Below, piece by piece: positions 6,082 to 15,557 of a DNA stretch of 20,479 nucleotides; position 1 is the first letter of the stretch; each line of letters starts with the position of its first letter. This DNA is from Methanosarcinales archaeon (GTDB taxonomy: Archaea > Halobacteriota > Methanosarcinia > Methanosarcinales > Methanogasteraceae): positions 1 to 20,479 of the forward strand of contig QMVM01000007.1 of the NCBI GenBank assembly GCA_003661105.1, given 5' to 3'. The notes beneath the pieces are model-generated. The model was not told the DNA's origin. It saw only the letters and a list, made by a program, of their open reading frames with translations, and did not search any database. Made by a program: the position numbers and the translations under genes.

Positions 6082-9000
6082 CTATAAACCCTCTGCATAC
6101 CCAGCACTTGCCCCCCTATAACTCCTCTGCTCCATCCGGTATCCGGTGCATACGAAGAGCAGCAGTACAAGCCAGACAGCGCCCTTCATGATCCACTCCG
6201 TGAGCGAAAACATTCCAGCATCCCCGCCCCCGCCCACTGAGAGAAATTCTTTTATTCCCTTCATGACCCTGCCGGTGATTTTCTCGGTATACTCACCGCC
6301 TGTCGGGTTGCTGCCGCCTCCGGTTCCTCGGGGTCCGGTCTGGTTCCCAAACCCACCCTCTTCGATTGTGACATGCTTTGTCATCGCATTGTTCTCGGTC
6401 TCAATCTCGGTCCAGTCCTCGCCTGACAGCACATCGGCAGCAGCCGTGAGATTGTATGAATGCATAAGCAGCATCGGAGTCCAGTTGTAGAGGTGGAGCG
6501 TCATGTTCTCGCCAGCAGGAAGATCAAGGTGCGGGATCCGGACCATCTGCTTTCCGTCGATGTGGAATGTTACATTAAAGTCATGAGCATCGCTCCTGCC
6601 GTCGTTTCTGATGGTGGCGTTGATCGAGTGATGTGCGCCTACGACTGTGCTTGCTGGGGCGGTGAGGTTGATTACATTGAGGTCTGGAGGGTAGCGGAGG
6701 ATCAGGAAGCCATTCGCAGAGAGCATCATACCATCACCCCGGTCCTGTATCTCCGCAACGTTGTCGCGTTTTACAAGATCGTCTTTTATATCACGTTCAT
6801 CGATGCCAACTGAATCCACCTCCGAGTCACATACGTATGCACCATCCTTAAGTTCCTTGTCATTGAAATATATTCCATTTTTTCTCTTTCCAGCCCATTC
6901 CGTATCTCTGTAAAACTCTTCATCCACCTTTTCATTACCATGGTTACCCCATGGAACAACTGTGATGAGGGTCGCATTACTGAGCCCATCAGAATCCGCC
7001 ATCCCCTCAAAAACCACTTCGGTCGTACAATCATCTGGTAAAAGTGAACTGAAACCTATGTCAGCACCACCACACCCAAGCACATCCGCGCCTTCGTTGA
7101 TCCAGTATCGTGTCAAGATCCCCTCATCGCTTTCATATACGATTACAAGACTCATGCCAGCTATACATACGTATGCAGCGCCGTGAAGATCGCGTGTCGT
7201 GACGGTCACCTCATCAACGCCAGTGACGCGATCCTTTACATCATAGCAATATGCCCCGTATGCGTAATTATGATATGCTTCAGTACCCTCTTCGATCGGA
7301 TAATCCGAGTAATCCGGATATCTTGGATCCTGTGTCAGCAGATGATCATTGAATTCCACATTGAACTCGGTCGGTTGAGTATATCCGGATGCGTAGCCCC
7401 AGTACAAATATAATCTTGCAATCCTGATATTCGCGTCTGCTGGAAGCGGGATGTCCCATCTCGCCTTGTATGTATCGCCACCTCGATAAAGCACGCCATA
7501 CCAGTGGTCAGAGCTGCGCCAACCGACCCTATCACCCATCTCAAAGATGAAACTACCGTTAACCTCACCATCCGTGTAGGTCTCCAGAGAACTGCCCCCA
7601 TACCCAAGATCCTTGAAAACCTCCGAATAGATAGTGAGTTCATTATTATTAACCTTTTCATTCAATTCGACAACATCGTCTCCTGAATCTGCTCTTATGA
7701 TGAATATGTAGCTTCCGGATGTAGGCGGTTCCCATTCAAACTTTGCATAACAATAGTCACGCGGGTTAAGCTTCTTTATGGTATGATTCTCCAGTGGAAC
7801 CATCTCACCATGGGTAAAATCATAGAGTGTCACATTGAACTTCTCTGGGGTGGGTAGTGTTCCCTCATTACTTATCTGGGTGATAAAGTTGAGCGGACGA
7901 TCCACCATCAGATAATCTGGAATCGTATGTACTCTCATATATATGTCCGCGCCCATCTCTATGGTCGCGTTGTTATTATCCTCATTGTTCTCCACAATAT
8001 AATCTCCCTGATCGGCATCTATCGTCAAATTATACGGCGCCTCGTATCCGACCCATGGAATCTCCCACCTCTCAGTTCCACCACCAGAAATATCCCCCAC
8101 AGATTCGTCCTTTGCATATTCGTATCGATCGATCTCAAACCTCACATTCCTATCACGGTATATCCGCAAATAATCTCCATCCACCCAGTTACTCCAGCTA
8201 TCAGAGTAGTCCCCTCTGGTGTACTTCTGTAGATCTGAAGACCCTCCGCGTTTCTTGATACACAGTGAATCCCCTCCGACAATCCTCAACTTTTTGAAAT
8301 GGACTCTGATCGCATCGGCGGCATCAATATCGGTTACATCAGCAGATATTAGCATACCACTCTTTATACGTCCAGAAAACTCAACGTCACGACCGAATCT
8401 CACCTCCACATCATCTGCTTTACCGGTTCCGATGTTTTTGATCCCAACCTTAGCTTTTCCATCAGTGGTAAAATGTAGCGCGTCATCCACGGTCAGGTCC
8501 GGACAGCGTGCAGTCAAAACCTTGCTGGCAGCATTGTTGGACTCATCGGTCTCGAATGCTGTATTGTCCTGGTCGACTCTTGTAGTGACTGTATAACTGA
8601 TAGAGCGGTATCCGATGCGTACGTTTGGAAGTATGCCTGTGATGTTGGCAGTCTCACCCGGACGCAGGGTCACTGTGGTTCTGTTGAGCGTTATGATGTG
8701 AGCTACCTCATCGATGTTGCAGCCATGGATATTAGCGCCTTTGCCGAGTTTCGGTATCGTAAGCCTGCTGACATTACCACGTACACATTCCCATATATCA
8801 TCCCCCTCAAAGCCGTAATAGTATGTTGACATGTTGCCGCCCCCATCGTATACACGCAAAAACGTCTTCCGAAATCCACCCACCTCATCTATGGTGGATA
8901 TTCTGGTAAAATGAACGCCGGTCCAATCCGCCTCCGGGTATGTGGTGATCACCTCATCAAAACCCTTTGTCAGACCTGATCCATGTGGGGACTCATGCGG

Positions 9001-12000
9001 ACGGTATTCGGATTTCAAGGCAGTCAGATCAACCGTAAAGTTGGAGGTTCTGTTGCCGTTGTTTACGACGGTTGCGGTTATGTTCACCGCATCACCCGGA
9101 TATGGCATCTCCGGGCTAAACATTATATCAGCAGCAGCGGGATCGCGGCATGGCTTTACATATATAGTTTCATTCGCCTCGTTGTTAGACTCATCCAACT
9201 CGCCAATCTTGTCATCGGGGTCAGTGATCGCATATATGGCATGGTTACCCGCACTTGAATTGAAACGTGCAGGTGCGTACGCAGTCCCGTTTGCAGCAAG
9301 CTTCACTGTGGTTCGATTTATTTTTCTGTACTGATACCGGTCGATCTCGCAGGCAATATACTTATAAGTGCCATAAGCAGTTGGTTTCATGACCCGGTAT
9401 ACGTAAATCTTATCGCTATAAAGCCATGGGGAGATTGATGCAGATCCGCTGATCGTGCACAGCAGTGTTCCATCCTCATCCCGGATCTCAACAACATTGT
9501 TTGGTGAAACATCCAGTTTGCTGAAGTGCACCCTTATCGCATCTGCTCCCGGATATCCGGTGACGTATGCATACCCATAAGAGGTTAGTTCATAGCGTGG
9601 ATTAGCATCCACCCACCCGTGCTCATCGATGATCGCGATATCAACGACACCCTTTCTAAATCCCGTATTCCCAACAATGGCATTGACAGTTATAGGATCA
9701 CCATCCAGTGGCGTATTATTGGTGTTGATAGGAGATCCATTGGCAGATACAGACATATAAGAAACCAGAAAGTCCCTGCTTGGCCGCACCTCCGCCGTCC
9801 CTTTCCTGATGTTGTTCTCCTTATTGTTCTCATTCATGCTGTTTCCGGAATCTGCAAAGACCATGATAGTATGGCTACCTGTGCTCACCTTCTGCCCCAT
9901 ACCAAGAGTCGCCGATTCATTGATGTCGAGAGTTAGGCCGCCAAATCGTGTCATGTTTCCTGCATAAAATCGCAGAGCGATTGAATTTCGGCTGTGACCC
10001 TGCACACCAGCATAGATACTGATATTTACGGCATTTCCAATCACGGCAATCCATCTCGATGCCGTGGAGTTGGTAACCGGTGTGTTATTCCCATCAAAGA
10101 CACTGAGCATCGGGTTTCCGGATATCTCTTCGATATGGACATATATGCACCCGGCATCCACTGTTTTATTATTCCATGTCAGGTTTACCCACCGCTCACC
10201 CCACGGGTCCCCCCCGGATATGAAATAACGTTCGCATGATAATGCGCCTTCGAATTTACCGTACTCGTAAAATACATCTGCTGAAAAGTCATTTGCTTGC
10301 TTGAATCCCTGATTAGTGATGGTTGCGTTTATCCATGTCTCGCCCCCATCCACCGGATCAACCGGGTTTAACTCAATATTTGTGACATTTAAGTCAGGTG
10401 CGTTTACAAAAACATCGGTAGAATCAGCATTGTTCTCTTCGCTCGTCTCAAAGATGGTCTCGTCCGGATCAGCGATAACCTGTATGATGTGGGGGCCGAT
10501 TGTTGCTTTCCATGTTGTGGAGATATTCAGTGTCTCATTTTGGAGGAGAGTTATATTCACAGACTCGCTTATGCATTTGCCATCCACCTCAATCCGTGCC
10601 GCAAAATTGTTAGCCGGAAGGACTCCTGTGTTCTTAATCTGTGCTGTTATGTTTATGATATCCCCATCCACCGGATTTGTGTTGTTCAGTGCCAGATTAG
10701 CACTGATGTCAGGTCCCTGCACCACAATGGAGTTCATCAACTCGTTATTTGTTTCATTCAACTCGAGAATAACGTCATCGGGATCCACGAACACGGCGAT
10801 TTCATGCAGTCCCGAAGGATATACAGTCCGGTTCGCATGGATCGCTTTTGATGTATTCGCTCCGAGAGAAATAGTGGTTCTGTTAAATATCCTGTGGTAC
10901 TCATATCTGTCGATTTCAGCATGATTATAGGGGTGATCGTACATACAAATTCTAATACTGCTTCCCGGTATCCATTTTGTCCACATGTTCATGGCGTTTG
11001 TGCCCCTCATAGTGAGTTGCACTCCGTCATCATTATAGATGCAAAGTTCAGTACAGCCGACTAGAGCCAATTCTTTAAAATGTACCCTCATATAGGCAGC
11101 ATCTGGCTCTGTTATCGTTACATTCAGTGCATCCTTCTTGAGATTCCATTCCCCGCGCCGTATCTGGTTTCCGCGGTCACAGAAGATGACCGAAACGTTA
11201 TCCACATCCCTGTCGCCGATGTTTGCAACCGTGGCGGTTATCTTTGTAGTATCGCCCTCTATCAGATCGATGGGATCGATCATCAGACTTTCGACAATCA
11301 GATCAGGTGCCTCTATATACACGGGCAGCGTCATGCTGTTGTTCGACTCATCAGTCTCCAGTGTCCGGTTGTCATGATCAGCCGTGACATTGATGGTGCA
11401 GTCACCAACCATACTTGCATTCCACGTCACACTCACATAACATTCGGAATTGACCAGGTGGGTGCCAGAGTATATCTGTGTGGTGTCGGTGCTGTTGTTC
11501 ACACAGATGGAGACCTTGGTGCCCCCCGTTCTTCCGAAATTTCTGATGAGTGCGCCGATTGTTGTCTCTTCGGTCTCTTCGTCCTGAACAAACGTTATAT
11601 TCGTAACCGAGAAGTCGCGTGTGGGGCTAACCCTGACGATTTTGTTGATGTGGTTATTGCTCACATTTATATCAGTATTTTCACATGGGACAATCTCAAC
11701 CCCTATGACATGATTTAACGTGGCTTTCCCTTTACTTTCATTCCATGTGTCTGCAGTCCAGATGGCAGTGACTATGGTTGTGACGTTACCATCGAGGTGT
11801 GGGACGTACTCTGTGTGGAACAGGTTTGTGTCATTTGAGAACTTGACCTTGAAGCTGCTTGCGTTTCCATGTCCGAGATTTGTTATGTCAGCCGTTATGG
11901 TCTCCTGATCCCCATCATACGCCGTATCATTCATGGAAACGTTTATGGCAAGGTCGATGTCAAAATTCAGATCTATACTGTCATTTGTACCGCCGAGCTG

Positions 12001-15000
12001 TGCCCACAGTGTATGGTTTCTCTCAGTCACATTCCATTTTATCATAAAGTTCTTTGTTTCACCCGCGATAAGTGTCACTGGCATACTGCTCATCAGTGCA
12101 CCCGATTCGATGGTAGCATACCCAGGTCTTTGCCCTGTTTTATTTATGCCCCCGTACCATATGGTGATGTTGCCGCCAGCACCCCATCTCGACCATGAGT
12201 CGATTGGCGTGGGGCCGTAACCATTCCAACCCTCGTCACTGCTGTCATCGAGTGGATTCATATCGTCATCATAAACCTCGTATCCGCTTTCTTTATAGCT
12301 TGTATGGTCGATTTCACCAAAGAAATGAGTGCTCATATTGAGGGCATCCGGATTGGATATCGTGCATCTGCCCTTTTTAATATGCTGCCCCCCGCTGATC
12401 GTATAAACCGTATGATCCACATCATATATCCAGAGTGTGGTGTTTACCGTCCTGTCTTCATTGTTTCCGGCGGTAACGATCATGTTATAATCGGAATCCA
12501 GGGATATATTGACGGTCAGATCCGCGGGCACTACGGTTACATTCGTCGTAGTGGTTACCTCGTGGTCGTCACTGTCTGCCCTCCCGGCACTTACCTTTAT
12601 GCTGCGGATGTCTGATATATTGGTGGGACCAGCGAATAACAACGCTGGATTCCAGACAACTTCTGTAGAATTTTTGCTATCAGCATCGACATATAATTCG
12701 TTCTCTCTGAATAAATCACCATCCAGATAAAATCTCACACTGGCAACCCCGCTTCTGCTACCATCATTTTTCACGGTCGCGAAAATCGTCACAGCCTCAT
12801 CTTCCTCCGGATCGGCGGGATAGGATGAGACGTTAAACAGATCCCATGGATTCGCCACAGATGCTGTAAAAGGTAGTTCATTGTTTGTAAGATTGTTATC
12901 CGGATTGTCGCATCCGTCAATCCTGATCGTGCCTGCATAGTTCTCACGGATGGTTTCATTCGAAAGGTCCCATACCACATCTACAGTACAATTCTCGCCG
13001 ACACCAAGACCGTTGATGTTCGCTCTACCAAATAATGAATCATTATAATAAAACTCAACAACGAATTTATCTGCCGGTATTGCGCCAATATTTTCTATGG
13101 TTGCGGTTACATTGAATAATAAATCATCCTTTCCGTATACATTAAATGCTTCATCTTTACCATACACCGTTTCATTTAATATATTGAGGTCTGTGCCGTC
13201 CACGAATATTTCCGTACCGCAGAAGATGTTGTTTCTTTCGTTAGACTCCGCTATTCCGTAATCCGGATCAACCACCACAGTTATCATACAGTCGCCAGCC
13301 AGATTTGTTTTGCTGGTATTCCAGTGGACGGTCGCATACCCCATACCACCTGCACCAACAGAGATATTACTAACGGAAATATCTCTGTTTTCAGGCACAT
13401 CTGTACTGTTTGCCATAAAAGCAACATCCACACTCCCTGCTGCATTCCCAAGATTTTTGATCGTGGCGTTTAGCTCCACTATTTCGCCAAATTTCACTGA
13501 GTCTGGGGGGGTTGCATTAATATTCGTAACCGTGAAGTCGCATGCCTTTACACGTATCAGAATGACCGCTTCATTGTTCGATTCATCCAGTTCATTTATT
13601 TCATCACCCGGATCGACTATAACGGTCATCGTCCGGTTGCCTATTGAACCATAATCCTTGATATTCCATTCTACCGCAACACATTGTATGCTATTGCCTG
13701 TTTCAAACAAAAGTTCGGTTTCATTGATATCACGACTGGGATACCAGTCATGGGCATTCCTGTAGAATTTAACGCTCACAGGACAATCTCGATTGGCAAG
13801 ATTCATAGCCTCGATTGTGGCATTTACCGTAACAGTCATACCACATGCCAGTTCGAGTGGATTGCACGGCATGCCATCGAGAGCAAAGGTGACGTTTGTA
13901 ATATTGAAATCTCTCGAACGATTTACAGACACACTCAAACTTCCCTCGTTATTCGTCTTATTCGTCTCCCATATCGTGCCATCCGGATCGATGATCACCC
14001 TGATAGCATGCTTGCCACAACTCGCATACCAATATGCCAAAAGAGTATCCGAATCTCCAGCGCCCAGACTCATCACTCTGGTGTGAAAAGCATTATTGTT
14101 GTCATAGAATGCAACCGTGAAGTTTTCTGCAGAATCGTTTCCCTGATTTTTGATGGTCGTATTCACACCTATAATATCACCGTCGAGCGGTGTTTTGTTG
14201 AGAGTGATACCATCCATGACCACAAGATCGATATCGGTGAATCTGACATATACATCTGTACTTCGGTTGTTGTTACCCTCATCAGTCTCATTGATAGCCC
14301 CGTCAGAATCTGCTATGACCACTATGGTATAGTTTCCTTCATGATCCGGCAGCCAGTTGAAGTTGATAGATCGGTCACCTCCTGGACCTATTGACGGTAT
14401 GTGTACCGCCCCGGTCGGTATCCCGTCGTTCACGAAGAGAGCCGCCTCAAACTCACCGGTGCATGCAGTGCCATTGTTTGCGACAACCGCCACAATCGTG
14501 CTATTCCTACCGGCATAAAAACCCCCGGGAGGTAATATCCCAGATACGGTCAGATCGACCGATCCTTCGTTCAGATCGACCATTGCGGCGCCATCCGAAA
14601 CCTCCGCATTAGTTATGTTGCACATGGTGCTATTGATCAACACGCCATCCTTGCTCGCATTGATCTGTAGCACATCGCCTGCGCTTATGTTCGCAACATC
14701 GAGCATGAGTTGATAATAGTAATGAGCAGGGCGCGTTTCAGCCGTCCACTGCATGCCTGTGTTGGGATTGGTTATGTTCACCACAGCACCTGTGCACCCG
14801 CTGCGGTTTTCATAAAAGACCCACCCATAGACCATGAACAGAACAGGCTCTGTGGTATTCGAACTGCTGTATTCAAGCACCCTACTTCTGTTTACAGGTG
14901 GTGGTAGCATGGTCACGTCCCATAACCACTCCTGTATATCAGTGCCGTTAGCATTGCTCGCTCTCGCAGAGACGTTCCAGACACCAGTTGCAACGTTTGT

Positions 15001-15552
15001 GTGCGTGTACGACGCATCGGTCACGCTAGCGTTCGTCTGAGCCGGTGAGCCATTGATCAGCCACGTGACATTCGCAACCCGATCGATCGTGACGTTGAAT
15101 CTCCGCGCCGCATTCTCGATATCACGAATCTGAGATTCGGGAGCATATCCTGTGATTATGGGTGCTATCGACTGGAGCATCATATCAAAGCCGAATATCC
15201 CGCCACTCTCGAGATCGCCCAGACCGATCGTGTGGTTTGTGGTGTCAAAGACTGTGCCATCGGTAACGCTCCACCTGAGCACGTCGCCAGCATTCACATC
15301 CGCAAGCGTGAGGACGGTCTGATAGTAATTAAAGCCAGAGACCGTATCCGCACACCATGCCCCCCCCGTGTCCGGATTCGTTATATTGACGATCGGACTG
15401 TTGCACGGAGTACCATCCTCGTACAAGACATGCCCGAAGATCAAGAAAGATGTCAGATTCTGATCGGCAAGATATCCATTGCTCGAGTTGACTATGCCGA
15501 CTCCTGCGGCGCACAACATCATCAATCCGAGCAGCAGATACCATGCTTTCAT
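6082..15552 (-). CDS. Giant multi-CARDB surface protein with CUB-like insertions, DUF3344 and C-terminal anchor
   Basis: This 3156-residue protein (about 340 kDa) is exported and anchored. Order: signal peptide 1-23; shared module 35-127; Ig/PKD-like 130-215 (NVTWLINGSP, GVWNVSARASNANGTD); second shared module 238-330; then about 16 CARDB-like units from 332 to 2643, most ending in motifs such as ETDEGNN, ELDESNN or ETNKTNN. Six units, around 1068-1150, 1483-1556, 1785-1865, 2001-2077, 2205-2290 and 2411-2480, hold a CUB-like insertion (A.AIRVHF.KL, W..W..G, EIDRYEY). A DUF3344 domain (2645-2956; ARLYLYWGY, ILTRYWINEGADVL), a last CARDB (2957-3063), a Gly-rich linker and a membrane helix (about 3119-3137) with a short tail follow. 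Sequons are abundant. It lies 5 bases after the dockerin gene and has no strong Shine-Dalgarno, which suggests coupled translation. Its role is probably adhesion or scaffold; that is inference. Confidence 0.92.
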   Translation of the reverse strand: MKAWYLLLGLMMLCAAGVGIVNSSNGYLADQNLTSFLIFGHVLYEDGTPCNSPIVNITNPDTGGAWCADTVSGFNYYQTVLTLADVNAGDVLRWSVTDGTVFDTTNHTIGLGDLESGGIFGFDMMLQSIAPIITGYAPESQIRDIENAARRFNVTIDRVANVTWLINGSPAQTNASVTDASYTHTNVATGVWNVSARASNANGTDIQEWLWDVTMLPPPVNRSRVLEYSSSNTTEPVLFMVYGWVFYENRSGCTGAVVNITNPNTGMQWTAETRPAHYYYQLMLDVANISAGDVLQINASKDGVLINSTMCNITNAEVSDGAAMVDLNEGSVDLTVSGILPPGGFYAGRNSTIVAVVANNGTACTGEFEAALFVNDGIPTGAVHIPSIGPGGDRSINFNWLPDHEGNYTIVVIADSDGAINETDEGNNNRSTDVYVRFTDIDLVVMDGITLNKTPLDGDIIGVNTTIKNQGNDSAENFTVAFYDNNNAFHTRVMSLGAGDSDTLLAYWYASCGKHAIRVIIDPDGTIWETNKTNNEGSLSVSVNRSRDFNITNVTFALDGMPCNPLELACGMTVTVNATIEAMNLANRDCPVSVKFYRNAHDWYPSRDINETELLFETGNSIQCVAVEWNIKDYGSIGNRTMTVIVDPGDEINELDESNNEAVILIRVKACDFTVTNINATPPDSVKFGEIVELNATIKNLGNAAGSVDVAFMANSTDVPENRDISVSNISVGAGGMGYATVHWNTSKTNLAGDCMITVVVDPDYGIAESNERNNIFCGTEIFVDGTDLNILNETVYGKDEAFNVYGKDDLLFNVTATIENIGAIPADKFVVEFYYNDSLFGRANINGLGVGENCTVDVVWDLSNETIRENYAGTIRIDGCDNPDNNLTNNELPFTASVANPWDLFNVSSYPADPEEDEAVTIFATVKNDGSRSGVASVRFYLDGDLFRENELYVDADSKNSTEVVWNPALLFAGPTNISDIRSIKVSAGRADSDDHEVTTTTNVTVVPADLTVNISLDSDYNMIVTAGNNEDRTVNTTLWIYDVDHTVYTISGGQHIKKGRCTISNPDALNMSTHFFGEIDHTSYKESGYEVYDDDMNPLDDSSDEGWNGYGPTPIDSWSRWGAGGNITIWYGGINKTGQRPGYATIESGALMSSMPVTLIAGETKNFMIKWNVTERNHTLWAQLGGTNDSIDLNFDIDLAINVSMNDTAYDGDQETITADITNLGHGNASSFKVKFSNDTNLFHTEYVPHLDGNVTTIVTAIWTADTWNESKGKATLNHVIGVEIVPCENTDINVSNNHINKIVRVSPTRDFSVTNITFVQDEETEETTIGALIRNFGRTGGTKVSICVNNSTDTTQIYSGTHLVNSECYVSVTWNASMVGDCTINVTADHDNRTLETDESNNSMTLPVYIEAPDLIVESLMIDPIDLIEGDTTKITATVANIGDRDVDNVSVIFCDRGNQIRRGEWNLKKDALNVTITEPDAAYMRVHFKELALVGCTELCIYNDDGVQLTMRGTNAMNMWTKWIPGSSIRICMYDHPYNHAEIDRYEYHRIFNRTTISLGANTSKAIHANRTVYPSGLHEIAVFVDPDDVILELNETNNELMNSIVVQGPDISANLALNNTNPVDGDIINITAQIKNTGVLPANNFAARIEVDGKCISESVNITLLQNETLNISTTWKATIGPHIIQVIADPDETIFETSEENNADSTDVFVNAPDLNVTNIELNPVDPVDGGETWINATITNQGFKQANDFSADVFYEYGKFEGALSCERYFISGGDPWGERWVNLTWNNKTVDAGCIYVHIEEISGNPMLSVFDGNNTPVTNSTASRWIAVIGNAVNISIYAGVQGHSRNSIALRFYAGNMTRFGGLTLDINESATLGMGQKVSTGSHTIMVFADSGNSMNENNKENNIRKGTAEVRPSRDFLVSYMSVSANGSPINTNNTPLDGDPITVNAIVGNTGFRKGVVDIAIIDEHGWVDANPRYELTSYGYAYVTGYPGADAIRVHFSKLDVSPNNVVEIRDEDGTLLCTISGSASISPWLYSDKIYVYRVMKPTAYGTYKYIACEIDRYQYRKINRTTVKLAANGTAYAPARFNSSAGNHAIYAITDPDDKIGELDESNNEANETIYVKPCRDPAAADIMFSPEMPYPGDAVNITATVVNNGNRTSNFTVDLTALKSEYRPHESPHGSGLTKGFDEVITTYPEADWTGVHFTRISTIDEVGGFRKTFLRVYDGGGNMSTYYYGFEGDDIWECVRGNVSRLTIPKLGKGANIHGCNIDEVAHIITLNRTTVTLRPGETANITGILPNVRIGYRSISYTVTTRVDQDNTAFETDESNNAASKVLTARCPDLTVDDALHFTTDGKAKVGIKNIGTGKADDVEVRFGRDVEFSGRIKSGMLISADVTDIDAADAIRVHFKKLRIVGGDSLCIKKRGGSSDLQKYTRGDYSDSWSNWVDGDYLRIYRDRNVRFEIDRYEYAKDESVGDISGGGTERWEIPWVGYEAPYNLTIDADQGDYIVENNEDNNNATIEMGADIYMRVHTIPDYLMVDRPLNFITQISNEGTLPTPEKFNVTLYDFTHGEMVPLENHTIKKLNPRDYCYAKFEWEPPTSGSYIFIIRADSGDDVVELNEKVNNNELTIYSEVFKDLGYGGSSLETYTDGEVNGSFIFEMGDRVGWRSSDHWYGVLYRGGDTYKARWDIPLPADANIRIARLYLYWGYASGYTQPTEFNVEFNDHLLTQDPRYPDYSDYPIEEGTEAYHNYAYGAYCYDVKDRVTGVDEVTVTTRDLHGAAYVCIAGMSLVIVYESDEGILTRYWINEGADVLGCGGADIGFSSLLPDDCTTEVVFEGMADSDGLSNATLITVVPWGNHGNEKVDEEFYRDTEWAGKRKNGIYFNDKELKDGAYVCDSEVDSVGIDERDIKDDLVKRDNVAEIQDRGDGMMLSANGFLILRYPPDLNVINLTAPASTVVGAHHSINATIRNDGRSDAHDFNVTFHIDGKQMVRIPHLDLPAGENMTLHLYNWTPMLLMHSYNLTAAADVLSGEDWTEIETENNAMTKHVTIEEGGFGNQTGPRGTGGGSNPTGGEYTEKITGRVMKGIKEFLSVGGGGDAGMFSLTEWIMKGAVWLVLLLFVCTGYRMEQRSYRGASAGYAEGL

Positions 15553-15557
15553 ACAAA

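Noticed and set aside
6069..6095. CAGAGG/CCTCTG hairpin around the stop codon of the giant gene
   Set aside because: Only six pairs with a 15-base loop and no T-tract directly after it, so chance is likely.
6000..6191. 63-codon plus-strand frame at the 3' end of the giant gene
   Set aside because: Half of it is antisense to the giant gene's membrane anchor, and no ribosome site or protein-like composition is visible.
13684..14394. Long plus-strand frames opposite the giant gene (also 10316-10924 and 11080-11718)
   Set aside because: The giant gene is intact on the other strand with continuous CARDB repeats. These frames mirror its codon pattern and show no family signature.
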